A DNA stretch of 64,000 bases from positions 558,001 to 622,000 of the forward strand of contig JAIXWF010000022.1 of assembly GCA_027482185.1 (NCBI GenBank), given 5' to 3'. A program made the position numbers and the translations under genes. The stretch comes from Opitutaceae bacterium (GTDB lineage Bacteria > Verrucomicrobiota > Verrucomicrobiia > Opitutales > Opitutaceae). How positions within the stretch are numbered: the first letter of the stretch is position 1; the number at the start of each line of letters is the position of its first letter. Of the stretch, positions 8,923-17,776 are shown in pieces. Below the pieces are notes generated by a model that did no database searches, was not told the origin of the DNA, and was given only the letters and a program-made list of their open reading frames with translations.

Positions 8923-10917
8923 ATGTTGCTTTCGTTTCCCCGGGCCGTCCGCGTGGCGGCGATGTTGTTTCTGGCGAGTGCCGGCGCCGGGTCATCCGCC
9001 TTGGCGCAGGGTGCCGCCGGCACGTTGGTGAATCTTTCCACGCGCATCCGGGTGCCCGGCGGCGACACGCCGGCGATCGTCGGTTGCGCCGTCAGCGGCA
9101 CCGGCCAGCGCACGCTGTTGATCCGGGCCGTCGGACCCGGCCTTGCGCCTTTCGGCGTCACGGGAACGCTCGGCGACCCGCGCCTGACGGTGTACGATTC
9201 CAACCAGCGGATCATCGCCACCAACGACAATTGGGATGCCGGCGGTGCCGGCTCGACCCTGGCGTCGGCCGGCGCGGGCGTCGGGGCCTTCGGGCTGACG
9301 GCCGGTTCCCGCGATGCGGCGGCGCTCGTGACGGTCCCGGCGGGCAGCTATTCGATCCATGTGGCCGGCGCGGATGCCGGCGGGGGCGTCGCCCTGATCG
9401 AACTTTACGCCGTCGGCACCGACGGCCCGCGGTTGGTGAATCTTTCGGTCCGCGGCTTTGCCGGCACCGGCGCGGATACGCTCACGGTCGGCTTCGCCGG
9501 GCGGGGTACGCCGCGCACGCTGCTGATGCGCGCGGTGGGTCCGACGCTGGCGGCGTTCGGAGTAAGCGGGACGCTCGCCGACCCGCAGGTGCGGTTGTTC
9601 GACAGCGCGCAGCGCACCGCCGGCGAGAACCGGGACTGGGGCCGCTCGGGGGATCCGGTCGGATTGGCGGCCGCGACCACGGCGGTCGGGGCCTTCGCTC
9701 TGGCGGCGGGCAGCACCGACGCCGCGATGACCGCGCTCCTGAATGCCGGATCCTACACCGTCGAGGTGGCCGACGAAAGGGGCGGCACCGGCGAGGCGCT
9801 CGTCGAGGTGTACGATGTCACCGCCGGTGATCCCTATGTTTCGAATCGCACCAGCCTGCTTGCCAACTGGGGCATTTCCGCGGCTGCGCCCGCGGGGCCG
9901 GTGGTGCTGACCCATGCGCCGATGGCGCCGGCCGATCTCGCCGAGATTCTGCCGATGGGGCTGATGATTTTCGAGCACGTGACGCCGACCGACCACCTGT
10001 ATTTCTGGGGACAAAACCGGAATGCCGCGCCGGGCACGTATTCGGTGTTCGCGCCGGCGGACGGCGTCATCACCACGATCCAGCACCGGGTTTCGCTGCA
10101 GGGTTCCGATCTTTCGGCCCGCGAGTTCAACGACTACCGCCTGACGTTCGAGCACTCGGGGACGTTTTTCTCCTACTACGACCTGCTCGACAACGTGGAC
10201 CCGGCGATCGTGGCGCAGATCCCCGGCGGCATCCCGCGCGGCGGCAACGTGCGTGTCCGCGTACCGGTGCGGGGCGGCCAGCGCGTGGGCGGCGTCGGCG
10301 GCAAGTCCCTCGATTTCGCGGTGGTCGACACGCAGCGGCCCGACCGCGGTTTCAACAATCCCGACTTCTATCTGGCGGAGCCGTGGAAGGTTTTCACGGT
10401 CGATGCCTTCGAGGCCTTCGCGCCCGCGGTGCGCGCGCAATTGCTCGCGGTTGCCCCGCGCACGGCCGCGCCGCGCGGCGGCAAGATCGGCTACGACCTC
10501 CCCGGCCGGCTCGTGGGCAATTGGTTCCGCGAGGGCACAGGCGGCTACTCCGGGAACAACAACCCGCGCGGCTACTGGGTCGGCCACCTTTCGATCGCGT
10601 ACCACTTCATCGACGCCGGCACGATCATCGTGTCCATCGGCGACTACCCGGGCCGCGGGTCCGCGCAGTTTTCCGTGAAGGGCAACGCGCCGTTGCCGGA
10701 GACGGTGACCCGCGCGACCGGGCCCGTGAAATACGAACTCGGCGCACTGAACCGGATCGACGGTCCGCGGCCGCTCGACGGCATTCCGCCCACGATTTTC
10801 GGCACCGTGCTCCTCGAGGTGCTCGAGGGCGAACGCCTCCGCATGGAAGTTTTCCCGAACCGCACCGCGGCACAGGTGACGGGCTTCACCGCCGCGGCCG
10901 CGATCTACGAACGCTGA
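8923..10917 (+). CDS. Exported protein with two Opitutaceae-type repeat domains and an unknown C-terminal domain
   Basis: A signal peptide is seen when translation starts at the ATG 8923 (a GTG at 8893 adds ten residues). After cleavage near the SALAQ site come two copies of a ~120-residue beta-rich domain (about 35-160 and 165-290) with the landmarks LVNLS, L(L/M)RAVGP, FGV, DP, VGAF.L..GS.DAA, (A/G).Y...V and EVYDV. The same domain ends the CotH and PhoD proteins at 26175 and 29577. The remaining ~370 residues hold one or more uncharacterised domains; the segment ADGVITTIQHR with a following EHSGTFFSYY loosely recalls an LytM/M23 beta sheet but lacks a clear HxH zinc site. Role unknown, presumably periplasmic or surface. 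Confidence 0.75.
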   Translation: MLLSFPRAVRVAAMLFLASAGAGSSALAQGAAGTLVNLSTRIRVPGGDTPAIVGCAVSGTGQRTLLIRAVGPGLAPFGVTGTLGDPRLTVYDSNQRIIATNDNWDAGGAGSTLASAGAGVGAFGLTAGSRDAAALVTVPAGSYSIHVAGADAGGGVALIELYAVGTDGPRLVNLSVRGFAGTGADTLTVGFAGRGTPRTLLMRAVGPTLAAFGVSGTLADPQVRLFDSAQRTAGENRDWGRSGDPVGLAAATTAVGAFALAAGSTDAAMTALLNAGSYTVEVADERGGTGEALVEVYDVTAGDPYVSNRTSLLANWGISAAAPAGPVVLTHAPMAPADLAEILPMGLMIFEHVTPTDHLYFWGQNRNAAPGTYSVFAPADGVITTIQHRVSLQGSDLSAREFNDYRLTFEHSGTFFSYYDLLDNVDPAIVAQIPGGIPRGGNVRVRVPVRGGQRVGGVGGKSLDFAVVDTQRPDRGFNNPDFYLAEPWKVFTVDAFEAFAPAVRAQLLAVAPRTAAPRGGKIGYDLPGRLVGNWFREGTGGYSGNNNPRGYWVGHLSIAYHFIDAGTIIVSIGDYPGRGSAQFSVKGNAPLPETVTRATGPVKYELGALNRIDGPRPLDGIPPTIFGTVLLEVLEGERLRMEVFPNRTAAQVTGFTAAAAIYER

Positions 10918-10953
10918 GCTGCGGATTGGGGGTTGCGCCGCGGGTGCCGGAGC

Positions 10954-10974
10954 ACAGGGTGGGGTCACCCCTGT
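10954..10974. repeat. GC palindrome upstream of the CBS gene
   Basis: ACAGGGTG and CACCCCTGT face each other with one bulge around a short centre. This forms a stable hairpin 13 nt before the start codon at 10988. It could be a leader structure or a dispersed REP-like palindrome. Confidence 0.55.
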
Positions 10975-10987
10975 CAGTTACCCCCTC

Positions 10988-11431
10988 ATGAATGCTCCAA
11001 TATCCGCATTGTTGGACCGGAAGGGACGCCATGTCCTCTCCGTGACTCCGGCGATGAGCGTCTTCGACGCCGTCGCGGAGATGAATCGGCACCGCGTCGG
11101 CTCCATGCTCGTGCTCGAGTCGGGCCGCCTCGTCGGCATCTTCACCGAACGCGATGTGCTCCGGCGCATCGTCGGCGAAGGGCGCGACCCGCGCACGACC
11201 GCGATCCGCGACGTGATGACCGGCAACCTGATCACGATCGGGCCCGACGCCACCGTCGAGCAGGCGATGGCGATTTTCACCGAGAAACGCTGCCGCCATT
11301 TGCCCGTGCTGGAAAACGGCGCCCTCGTCGGCTCGATCTCGATCGGCGACATCACGCGTTGGATGGGCGACGTGCACCGCGCCGAGGCCGAACACCTCAA
11401 GAACTACATCACGACGGGTTTCTCGGCCTGA
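10988..11431 (+). CDS. Tandem CBS-domain protein
   Basis: The 147 residues form two CBS motifs (about 8-65 and 75-135), a Bateman module that usually binds adenine nucleotides. Signatures seen are GSMLVLESGRLVGIFTERDV (98% of the first unit's end), DVMTGNLITIGPD at the start of the second unit and LPVLENGALVGSISIGDITR near its end. It is a stand-alone CBS protein of the type often annotated as signal-transduction or IMPDH-like regulatory protein; the regulated partner is not evident from neighbours. No membrane segment. Confidence 0.9.
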   Translation: MNAPISALLDRKGRHVLSVTPAMSVFDAVAEMNRHRVGSMLVLESGRLVGIFTERDVLRRIVGEGRDPRTTAIRDVMTGNLITIGPDATVEQAMAIFTEKRCRHLPVLENGALVGSISIGDITRWMGDVHRAEAEHLKNYITTGFSA

Positions 11432-11491
11432 ACGGCTCCGCGGTTCGCCGGCGCGTTTGACGCCCTTCCCCGGCTGGGTTTTGTCGCCCCG

Positions 11492-12298
11492 ATGAAACCC
11501 AGCCTTTTTGTTTTGCTCGCGGCCATGTTGGTTCCGGCCGCTTCAGCCAAGATCGTCACCCAAGCCGTCGCCTACGAACACGGCGGCGTGCAGCTCGAGG
11601 GCTTCCTCGCCTACGACGACGCCAAGATTTCCGCCGGCGCGAAGGGCGCGGGCGTCGTGGTGCTGCCGGAGTGGTGGGGCCTGACCGATTACCCGAAGAG
11701 CCGCGCGGAACAGCTGGCCAAGCTCGGCTACGTGGCCTTCGCGGCCGACATGTACGGCAAGGGCGTCGTCACGGCCGACCCGAAGAAAGCCGGCGAACTC
11801 GCCGGTCAGTTCTACGGCAAACCGCTGATGGCGGACCGCGCCCGCGCGGCGCTCGACCGCCTGCTCGCGACCGGTCTGGTCGACGCGAACCGCGTTGCCG
11901 CCATCGGCTATTGCTTCGGCGGCGCGACGGCCCAGTCGCTCGCGTGGAGCGGCGCGCCGCTGGCCGGCATCGTGAGTTTCCACGGCAGCCTGATCCCGCC
12001 CTCGCCCGAGGCCGTGGCGAAAAACAAAGCCAAGGTCCTCATCTGCCACGGGGCCGTCGATCCCTTCATCAAGCCCGAGGAACTCGCCGCGTTCACCAAG
12101 GCCGTCGACGCCGGCAAACTCGACTACCAGTTCGTGAGCTACGCGGGGGCGATCCACGCGTTCACCAATCCGAAGGCCGACGAGATCGCGCGCACAGCCG
12201 GTTTGGTCGGCGGCGTCGGCTACCACGCCGATGCGGACCGCCGTTCGTGGCAGCACATGCAGGTCTTCTTCGGCGAGATCTTCGCCGCACGCCGCTGA
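11492..12298 (+). CDS. Exported dienelactone hydrolase family protein
   Basis: An alpha/beta hydrolase of 268 aa with a signal peptide (residues 1-19). The nucleophile is Cys141 in GYCFGG, and Asp190 (HGAVDPF) and His222 (AIHAFTNP) complete the triad typical of dienelactone hydrolases. The early motif VVVLPEWWGL fits the family oxyanion strand. The physiological ester substrate is unknown; with an export signal, a role in degrading external compounds is more likely than chloroaromatic catabolism. A TTGACG box at 11457-11462 could drive it. Confidence 0.9.
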   Translation: MKPSLFVLLAAMLVPAASAKIVTQAVAYEHGGVQLEGFLAYDDAKISAGAKGAGVVVLPEWWGLTDYPKSRAEQLAKLGYVAFAADMYGKGVVTADPKKAGELAGQFYGKPLMADRARAALDRLLATGLVDANRVAAIGYCFGGATAQSLAWSGAPLAGIVSFHGSLIPPSPEAVAKNKAKVLICHGAVDPFIKPEELAAFTKAVDAGKLDYQFVSYAGAIHAFTNPKADEIARTAGLVGGVGYHADADRRSWQHMQVFFGEIFAARR

Positions 12299-12303
12299 AA
12301 CGT

Positions 12304-12327
12304 AGGGGCGCGCCTCGCGCGCGCCCT
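12304..12327. repeat. GC-rich palindromic repeat between convergent genes
   Basis: AGGGGCGCGC faces GCGCGCGCCCT with one bulge, directly after the dienelactone hydrolase stop codon. The motif resembles GC palindromes found between genes in many environmental bacteria; it may act as a bidirectional terminator but has no T tract. Confidence 0.55.
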
Positions 12328-12356
12328 CCGGGCCGAGGCCGCCGAAGAGCTTGCCC

Positions 12357-13136
12357 TTACCGCAGGCTCAGCTGCCCGTGCTGGCGCCTGAGTTTCAGCG
12401 GGGCGCCGAAAATCGCGCTGAGATTGCGCGACGTGAGGGTCTGCGCGCGCGGGCCGGCGACGTGGACGCGCCCTTCGCGGAGCAGCAGCGCATGCGTGAA
12501 GGCGGGCGTGATCTCCTCGACGTGGTGCGTGACGAGCACGAGCGCCGGGATGCGCGGGCCGCGGCGGCGGGCGAGCCGGTCGAGGAAACGCACGAAGGTC
12601 GCCCGCGCCACCGGGTCGAGCCCGGCGCAGGGTTCGTCGAGAATGAGCAGTTTCGGTTTCGCCATCAGCGCACGCGCGATCAGGACGCGCTGGCGTTCGC
12701 CCTGGGAAAGATACGCCCATTCCCGGTCCGCGAGGGCCAGCAGCCCCGTCGTCTTCAGCAGGCGGCGCGCGGCCGCGCGGTCGGCGGCGGACACGGCGTG
12801 CCAGAGATCGAGCTGCGCGTACTTGCCGCTGACCACGGTTTCGAGCGCGGTTTCCGAAGGCGGGATCGACAGGGCGAAGGCGCTCGTGACCACGCCGAGT
12901 TTCAACTTCAGCTCGCGCCAGTCGCAGTGCCCGTAGCGCAGGCCCAGCACCGCGAATCCGCCCGACGTGGGCGAGAGGTAACCGGTCAGCGCCTTGAGCA
13001 ACGTGGTCTTGCCGGAGCCGTTGGCGCCGAGGACGACCCAGTGCTCCCCGCGGCCGATGCGCCAATTGATCCCGCGCAAAATGGCCGCGCGGCCGCGGTT
13101 CACCCGGAGGTCGGTCACATCGAGAATGGCGGTCAT
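12357..13136 (-). CDS. ABC transporter ATP-binding protein (solitary)
   Basis: This 259-aa ATPase has Walker A GANGSGKTT (37-45), the signature LSQGE (143-147), Walker B LLILDEP (163-169) and the H-loop THH near residue 207. A D-loop AGLD follows Walker B. No permease or binding-protein gene is adjacent. The sequence type is close to the ModF/PhnC-like stand-alone ATPases; the ModF link would fit the nearby Moco genes but is speculative. It is convergent with the hydrolase at 11492 and divergent from the nuclease-like gene at 13239. Confidence 0.9.
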   Translation of the reverse strand: MTAILDVTDLRVNRGRAAILRGINWRIGRGEHWVVLGANGSGKTTLLKALTGYLSPTSGGFAVLGLRYGHCDWRELKLKLGVVTSAFALSIPPSETALETVVSGKYAQLDLWHAVSAADRAAARRLLKTTGLLALADREWAYLSQGERQRVLIARALMAKPKLLILDEPCAGLDPVARATFVRFLDRLARRRGPRIPALVLVTHHVEEITPAFTHALLLREGRVHVAGPRAQTLTSRNLSAIFGAPLKLRRQHGQLSLR

Positions 13137-13238
13137 GGAACGCCGACCATGCCGCAGCCGATCGGCCGGGGTCAAACGGGGATCGCGGCGCCGCCCGCGC
13201 GGTTGCTTTCCCGCCGCGGACGCGTCCAGTCTCGCCCC

Positions 13239-14735
13239 ATGAGATCCGCCCTGTTCGGCCTTCTGGCCCTGGCTTCCGGCCTGACGGCGTCCGCCCGTCC
13301 GTTCACGGTCGTCGCCTACAACGTCGAGAACCTCTTCGACCTCGACGGCGTCGCCGCCTACGAAGAGTACAAGTCGGACAAATACACGCCCGCGCACGCG
13401 CTGACCAAGCTGCAGAACATCGCGCGCGTGGTGACGAAGTTCGAAGGCGGCCGCGGGCCCGACATCGTCATCCTCTCCGAGCTCGAGGCCGACGCGACCC
13501 CGGGGAAAACTCCGCCGGACTACGCCGCGATTCTGAAGCGCTATGCCGGCGTGAAACTCGCCGACCTCCTGATCGGGCCGAAATTCGACCGCGAAGTCGC
13601 CGACCTTCCGTCCGAAGCGCTGCTGCTCAAGGCCCTCGCCGACGCCGGCATCACGGACTACCGCATGGTGGTCGCGGACAACGTCACCGATCCCGCCTCC
13701 GGCCGGAAGCAGGCCATCACCAACGCCGTGCTCACGCGTTTCCCGGTGAAGAGCGTCCGTTCGCACCCGACGACCGACGCCCGCGCGATTCTCGAAGTCC
13801 TCGTCGAGATCGACGGCGCGCCGCTCTACGTTTTCGCGAACCATTGGAAGTCCGGCGCCAGCGACCCGGCCACCGAGCCGGCCCGCATGGCCAACGCCCG
13901 CACTTTGCGCACGCGGCTCGACGAGATCCTCCGCGCCGATCCCAACGCCGACATCGTCCTCGGCGGCGATTTCAATTCGCAGTACAACCAGCGCCAGCGC
14001 TACCCCGCGATGAAGACCACGGGCATGAACGACGTGCTTGGCTCCCAAGGCAACGAACTCGCCGTGCGCCAGGCCGACCGCCCGCTCTATAATCTCTGGT
14101 ACGAATTGCCCCCGGGCGAACGCGGCAGCGACACCTTCCGCGGCGAGTGGGGCACGCTCATGCACCTCATCGTCAGCCGCGGCGTGTACGACTACCGCGG
14201 CGTCCAGTACGTCGACAATTCGTTCTCCGTCGCGAAGTTCCCCGGCCTCAACGCCGACGCCATGGGCCTGCCCGTGCGCTGGAGCGGCGACGGCCCGACC
14301 GGCAGCGGTTTCTCCGACCATTTTCCGGTCGCGGCCAAATTCGTCACCGTTGCCGACGGCCGCGCCGACCGTTGGCTCGCGTTGACGAAGCCGGGATCCG
14401 AAGCCGCCGCCCCGACGGAAAACAAGATCGCCTACGACAAGATCGACCTCGCGAAAGCCGCGCTCACGCCCGCGACGATTCCCGCCGGCCGCAACATCCG
14501 GAACGACGAATTCAAGGGGAAGCTCTTCCGCGTCGAGGGCAAGGTCGTCCCGGGCACGCGCCTCGCCGTCGAGTTTCTCGGCGAAACCTACGACGTGTGG
14601 ACCTACGACGAAGCCCTGCGCAACAAACTCCGCGCCGACTTCGCCGAAGGGTCGACGATCCGTTTCTACGGCGAACTCGGCGTCTTCCGCGGCCGTTGGC
14701 AATTCGTGATCCAGCATCCGAGCTGGGTGAAATAA
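13239..14735 (+). CDS. Exported endonuclease/exonuclease/phosphatase family protein
   Basis: A signal peptide (1-19) is followed by an EEP fold: TVVAYNVENLFD (about 24-35) with the metal-binding Asn and later Glu (ILSELEAD), GGDFNSQ (about 245) and the SDHFP motif near 365 that carries the catalytic Asp-His. This is the fold of DNase I, sphingomyelinase and inositol phosphatases; the substrate cannot be read from sequence. The last ~90 residues (410-498) form a second, OB-like domain (FRVEGKVVPGTRLAVEFLG). It probably acts in the periplasm or outside. Confidence 0.87.
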   Translation: MRSALFGLLALASGLTASARPFTVVAYNVENLFDLDGVAAYEEYKSDKYTPAHALTKLQNIARVVTKFEGGRGPDIVILSELEADATPGKTPPDYAAILKRYAGVKLADLLIGPKFDREVADLPSEALLLKALADAGITDYRMVVADNVTDPASGRKQAITNAVLTRFPVKSVRSHPTTDARAILEVLVEIDGAPLYVFANHWKSGASDPATEPARMANARTLRTRLDEILRADPNADIVLGGDFNSQYNQRQRYPAMKTTGMNDVLGSQGNELAVRQADRPLYNLWYELPPGERGSDTFRGEWGTLMHLIVSRGVYDYRGVQYVDNSFSVAKFPGLNADAMGLPVRWSGDGPTGSGFSDHFPVAAKFVTVADGRADRWLALTKPGSEAAAPTENKIAYDKIDLAKAALTPATIPAGRNIRNDEFKGKLFRVEGKVVPGTRLAVEFLGETYDVWTYDEALRNKLRADFAEGSTIRFYGELGVFRGRWQFVIQHPSWVK

Positions 14736-14750
14736 ACTTCCCGTCGGCCG

Positions 14751-15110
14751 ATGCTCAAAGTCTACGCCCTCGCCACCTGCGACGCCTGCCGGAAAGCCGT
14801 GAAGTGGCTCGAGGCCCGCGGCGCGAAGTTCGAAGTGTGCGCCATCCGCGAGACGCCGCCGTCGTTGCCCGAATTGCAACGCATGCTCGCGGCCCAGGGC
14901 GGCGCGATCCGCAAACTGTGCAACACCTCGGGCCGCGAGTACCGCGAATTGAAACTCGGGGAGAGACTCCCGGCCATGGCCGACGCCGACGTCCTCGCGC
15001 TCCTCGCCGGCAACGGCAACTTGGTGAAGCGTCCCTTTCTCGTCGGGCCCAAGGTCGCGCTGGTCGGTTTCGATCCCGACACCTGGGCCGCAGCGCTCGG
15101 GCCGAAGTGA
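14751..15110 (+). CDS. ArsC/Spx-family thioredoxin-fold protein
   Basis: The 119-aa protein has the CxxC motif CDAC (Cys10 and Cys13) in the first loop, GREYRELKL (central helix of the family) and KRPFLVG near residue 94, matching the KRP motif of ArsC/YffB/Spx proteins. Arsenate reductases normally have a single Cys (CxxS) here, so this looks like the YffB/MgsR/Spx branch; biochemical role is uncertain. It starts 15 nt after the EEP gene and may be cotranscribed with it. Confidence 0.85.
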   Translation: MLKVYALATCDACRKAVKWLEARGAKFEVCAIRETPPSLPELQRMLAAQGGAIRKLCNTSGREYRELKLGERLPAMADADVLALLAGNGNLVKRPFLVGPKVALVGFDPDTWAAALGPK

Positions 15111-15193
15111 CGTTGGTTCCGCGGCAATCCCGCGGCGCCAATCCGCAGGGTTGCACCCCGGCGGTCCGGCCGTAGGGTCGCCGGCTGAATTCC

Positions 15194-15451
15194 ATGTCTT
15201 CGCCTTCTTCAGATCCGCTGGCCGCCACCTTGGGCTGGCTGCACCGGTACGTCGGTTTCCCCGTTTATCGGTTGGAGAAACGCGCGGAACAGCTCGTGTG
15301 CATCGCCGCACTGGCCGCCGAGGAAGAAGCCGCGGAGCAACGCCGTTTCCTGATCCAGCGCCGCGACCCGGCCCAGACCTCCGCCCTCAAGGCCCACGGC
15401 CTCCGCCGCTCGCAGGTCCACTTCAAGTGCGACAACAGCGCCAAGGTTTGA
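15194..15451 (+). CDS. Small hypothetical protein (85 aa)
   Basis: A short open frame with normal codon use, amphipathic Leu/Ala-rich helices (about 10-50) and a basic C-terminus. No known motif. It is followed by the repeat-rich spacer at 15506-15680. The call rests on size, frame and position and could be wrong. Confidence 0.45.
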   Translation: MSSPSSDPLAATLGWLHRYVGFPVYRLEKRAEQLVCIAALAAEEEAAEQRRFLIQRRDPAQTSALKAHGLRRSQVHFKCDNSAKV

Positions 15452-15505
15452 ACGGCGGAAATTGATGCCGCGGCATCGGCTGCTGTTCCGGCGGGGGGCG
15501 GTTTG

Positions 15506-15680
15506 TCTTGGCGGACAGCAAGGACAGGAGGGGAAGCCGGATTGACCGGAGGAAGAACGCCTCCTCTTCACAACCGCGCACCTCTGCGTTTCGAAATCCG
15601 CGATCCGCAATCCGCAATTCCCAATCCGCCCTCTCGTCCTGTTTCTCCGCTCCTCCCCCTCCTGTCTTTCCTGTCCTTGA
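15506..15680. repeat. Composite intergenic repeat with ATCCGCA heptamers
   Basis: Outer arms (15517-15534 and 15655-15678) pair through GGACAGGAGGGG and CCCCTCCTG/CCTGTCC. Inside are five tandem heptamers of the type ATCCGCA (15596-15630), present as one arm only. This spacer of 287 nt between the gene at 15194 and that at 15739 holds no gene that I can support. Confidence 0.75.
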
Positions 15681-15738
15681 ATTTGGTCCGTAACTTTCCG
15701 GCCCGAGCCGGGTTCTTGGTTCACACCCGCCTTTTCCC

Positions 15739-16677
15739 ATGATCCTTCCTCTGCGCCCTTCCTTGCTCGCCGCCGGTTTCCTCGCCGCGGCCGCCGTTGT
15801 TTCCGCCGCCATCGAGCGGACCGTTGAGAAAACGTTTCCCGTTTCCGGCGCCGGGTTGCTCCGCGTCGAGACGCAGGGCGGCGCCATTCAGGTCGATCCG
15901 GCCGGCGGCTCCGCCGTCAAGGTCGTGCTCCGCCAGAAAATCCGCGCGGACACCGACGCCGACGCCGACGAACTCCTCAAGAAACTCGAGCTCACCCTCG
16001 AGCAGAATGGCAACGACGTCACCGTGATCTCGAAGTACCCGTCGAAGTCGGGCTTTTCGTGGAACGGCAATCCCGTCCGCGTCGATATCGTCGTCCAGGT
16101 GCCCGCCGCCTTCGCCGCGCAGCTCAAAACCTCGGGCGGCAACATCACCGTCGGCGACCTGACCGGAAAACTCGACGCCCGCACCTCCGGCGGCTCCATC
16201 AAGCTCGGCAATCTCGGCGGTACCGTCGAGGCCCGCACCTCCGGCGGCAACATCGCCCTCGGTTCGGCCGCCGCGGCGGTGAACCTCGACACCTCGGGCG
16301 GCAATATCGCTGTCGGCCGCGTGGCCGGGCCCGCCCGACTCGAGACTTCCGGCGGCGACATCCGCATCGATGCCGCCAGCGGCTCGCTCCAGGCCCGCAC
16401 TTCGGGCGGCAGCATCCGCGCCGCCCTTGTCGGGCCTTTGACCGCCGATTCGTCCCTCGGCACCTCCGGCGGCAACGTGCGCGTGACCGTCGATCCCAAG
16501 GCCGCCTTCCGCCTCGATGCCTCGACCAGCGGCGGCAGCGTCGATGCCGACGGTCTCACGATCACCCTCGAAGGCACTTCGCGCAGCCGCGCCAAGCTCG
16601 CCGGCGCCGTCAACGGCGGCGGCCCCGTCCTCAAGCTGCGCTCCAGCGGCGGCAACATTTCCGTCCGCACGAATTGA
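15739..16677 (+). CDS. Exported DUF4097-type beta-solenoid protein
   Basis: Signal peptide 1-23, then a polar N-terminal region and a right-handed repeat of about 18-22 residues in which (T/S)SGG(N/S/D)I recurs nine times (about 130-305). This is the DUF4097 (putative adhesin) pattern of parallel beta strands. In other bacteria such proteins are linked to envelope stress sensing, but no regulatory gene is adjacent here. It is followed 105 nt later by a second DUF4097 protein. Confidence 0.85.
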   Translation: MILPLRPSLLAAGFLAAAAVVSAAIERTVEKTFPVSGAGLLRVETQGGAIQVDPAGGSAVKVVLRQKIRADTDADADELLKKLELTLEQNGNDVTVISKYPSKSGFSWNGNPVRVDIVVQVPAAFAAQLKTSGGNITVGDLTGKLDARTSGGSIKLGNLGGTVEARTSGGNIALGSAAAAVNLDTSGGNIAVGRVAGPARLETSGGDIRIDAASGSLQARTSGGSIRAALVGPLTADSSLGTSGGNVRVTVDPKAAFRLDASTSGGSVDADGLTITLEGTSRSRAKLAGAVNGGGPVLKLRSSGGNISVRTN

Positions 16678-16710
16678 CCGCGGCGGCGCGGGCCCGGGCC
16701 TGCGGTCACC

Positions 16711-16726
16711 ACGCCCGGCCGGGCGT
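16711..16726. repeat. Perfect 16-bp palindrome between the DUF4097 genes
   Basis: ACGCCCGGCCGGGCGT is a perfect palindrome 56 nt before the start of the downstream gene. It could be a dimeric-regulator operator or a REP-like hairpin; nothing else in the sequence decides. Confidence 0.4.
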
Positions 16727-16782
16727 AACGTTCGCCGCGCTCCCGGCTTGCCGGAACGGCGAAGCACAGGAGAGTGGCGGCG

Positions 16783-17751
16783 ATGCATGCCGGTCGGCTC
16801 GTCCGTCTCTTACTCCTTCTGACCACGCTCGTGGGGCTCCTGCCCCGGGCCGGGGCGGCGGAGCGGCGTTTCGAGCGCACGCTGCCGTTGGCCCCTGGAG
16901 GCCGCGTCGTGCTGGATACCTACCGCGGCTCCATCACCGTCGAGGAAGGCGAAACGCCGGAGGTGAAGCTCGTCGCCGATCTCGAAATCGACGCCGCCAC
17001 GCCGGCGGAAATCGACCGTTTCTTCGACGCCGTCCAATTCTCCGCCGAAGCCTCGCCCGGCGCCGTCACGATCACGGCCCGCAACCCGCGCGACTCCCGC
17101 GCCCGCTTCATCTGGAACGAGAAACTCCAGGTCGACCTCGCCTTCCGCCTCACCGTGCCCCGCGGCAGCACGCTCGATCTGCGCACCATCAACGGCGCCA
17201 TCGTCGTCGGCAACCTCGCCGGCCACGTCAAGGCCCGCGCCGAGAACGGCAACATCACCTTCCGCCGGATCGACGGCTCGGTCGACGCCGCGACGCAGTT
17301 CGGCGACATCATTGTTTCCCGCTGCCTCGGGCCCGTGCACGCCCGCGTGCTCCGCGGTCTGATCCGCACCGGCACCATCGGCGGTCCGTCGACGTTGAAG
17401 AATACCAGCGGCGACATCGAGGTCATGATGGCCCGCGGGCCCCTCGACGGCTACGCCGAGGCCGGCGATTTGATCGTCGGTTTTCCGCACACCATCGCGG
17501 GCCCCGCGGACCTCGTCACTTCCGGCGGCAACGTGAAGGTCAGCATCGATCCGCTCGCCGCCTGCGACGTGCGCGCCTCGAGCCGCTGGGGCCGCGTCGC
17601 TTCCAAGCTGCCGCTTGCCGTGACCGACGGCGCCACCGGCACGCGCCGGCTCAGCGGCCGCCTCAACGCCGGCGGTCCGACGCTTTCCCTTCGCGCCGAC
17701 GGCGGCCAAGTCCGTATCGAGCCGGGAGAGACGTTGTTCGAAGGTTCGTGA
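16783..17751 (+). CDS. Second exported DUF4097-type protein
   Basis: The start at ATG 16783 is preferred because AGGAGAG (16768-16774) lies 8 nt upstream, one of the few clear ribosome-binding sites in the window; a GTG at 16774 would overlap it. After a signal peptide (about 1-26) the protein has a beta-rich domain and the irregular N/T-G-x-I repeats of DUF4097 (LRTINGAIVVGN, AENGNITF, TSGDIEVM, TSGGNVKV). It shares the fold but little sequence with its upstream neighbour. Function unknown. Confidence 0.85.
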   Translation: MHAGRLVRLLLLLTTLVGLLPRAGAAERRFERTLPLAPGGRVVLDTYRGSITVEEGETPEVKLVADLEIDAATPAEIDRFFDAVQFSAEASPGAVTITARNPRDSRARFIWNEKLQVDLAFRLTVPRGSTLDLRTINGAIVVGNLAGHVKARAENGNITFRRIDGSVDAATQFGDIIVSRCLGPVHARVLRGLIRTGTIGGPSTLKNTSGDIEVMMARGPLDGYAEAGDLIVGFPHTIAGPADLVTSGGNVKVSIDPLAACDVRASSRWGRVASKLPLAVTDGATGTRRLSGRLNAGGPTLSLRADGGQVRIEPGETLFEGS

Positions 17752-17776
17752 GCCCCGCGGCCGCCGTTCCGTCGGT

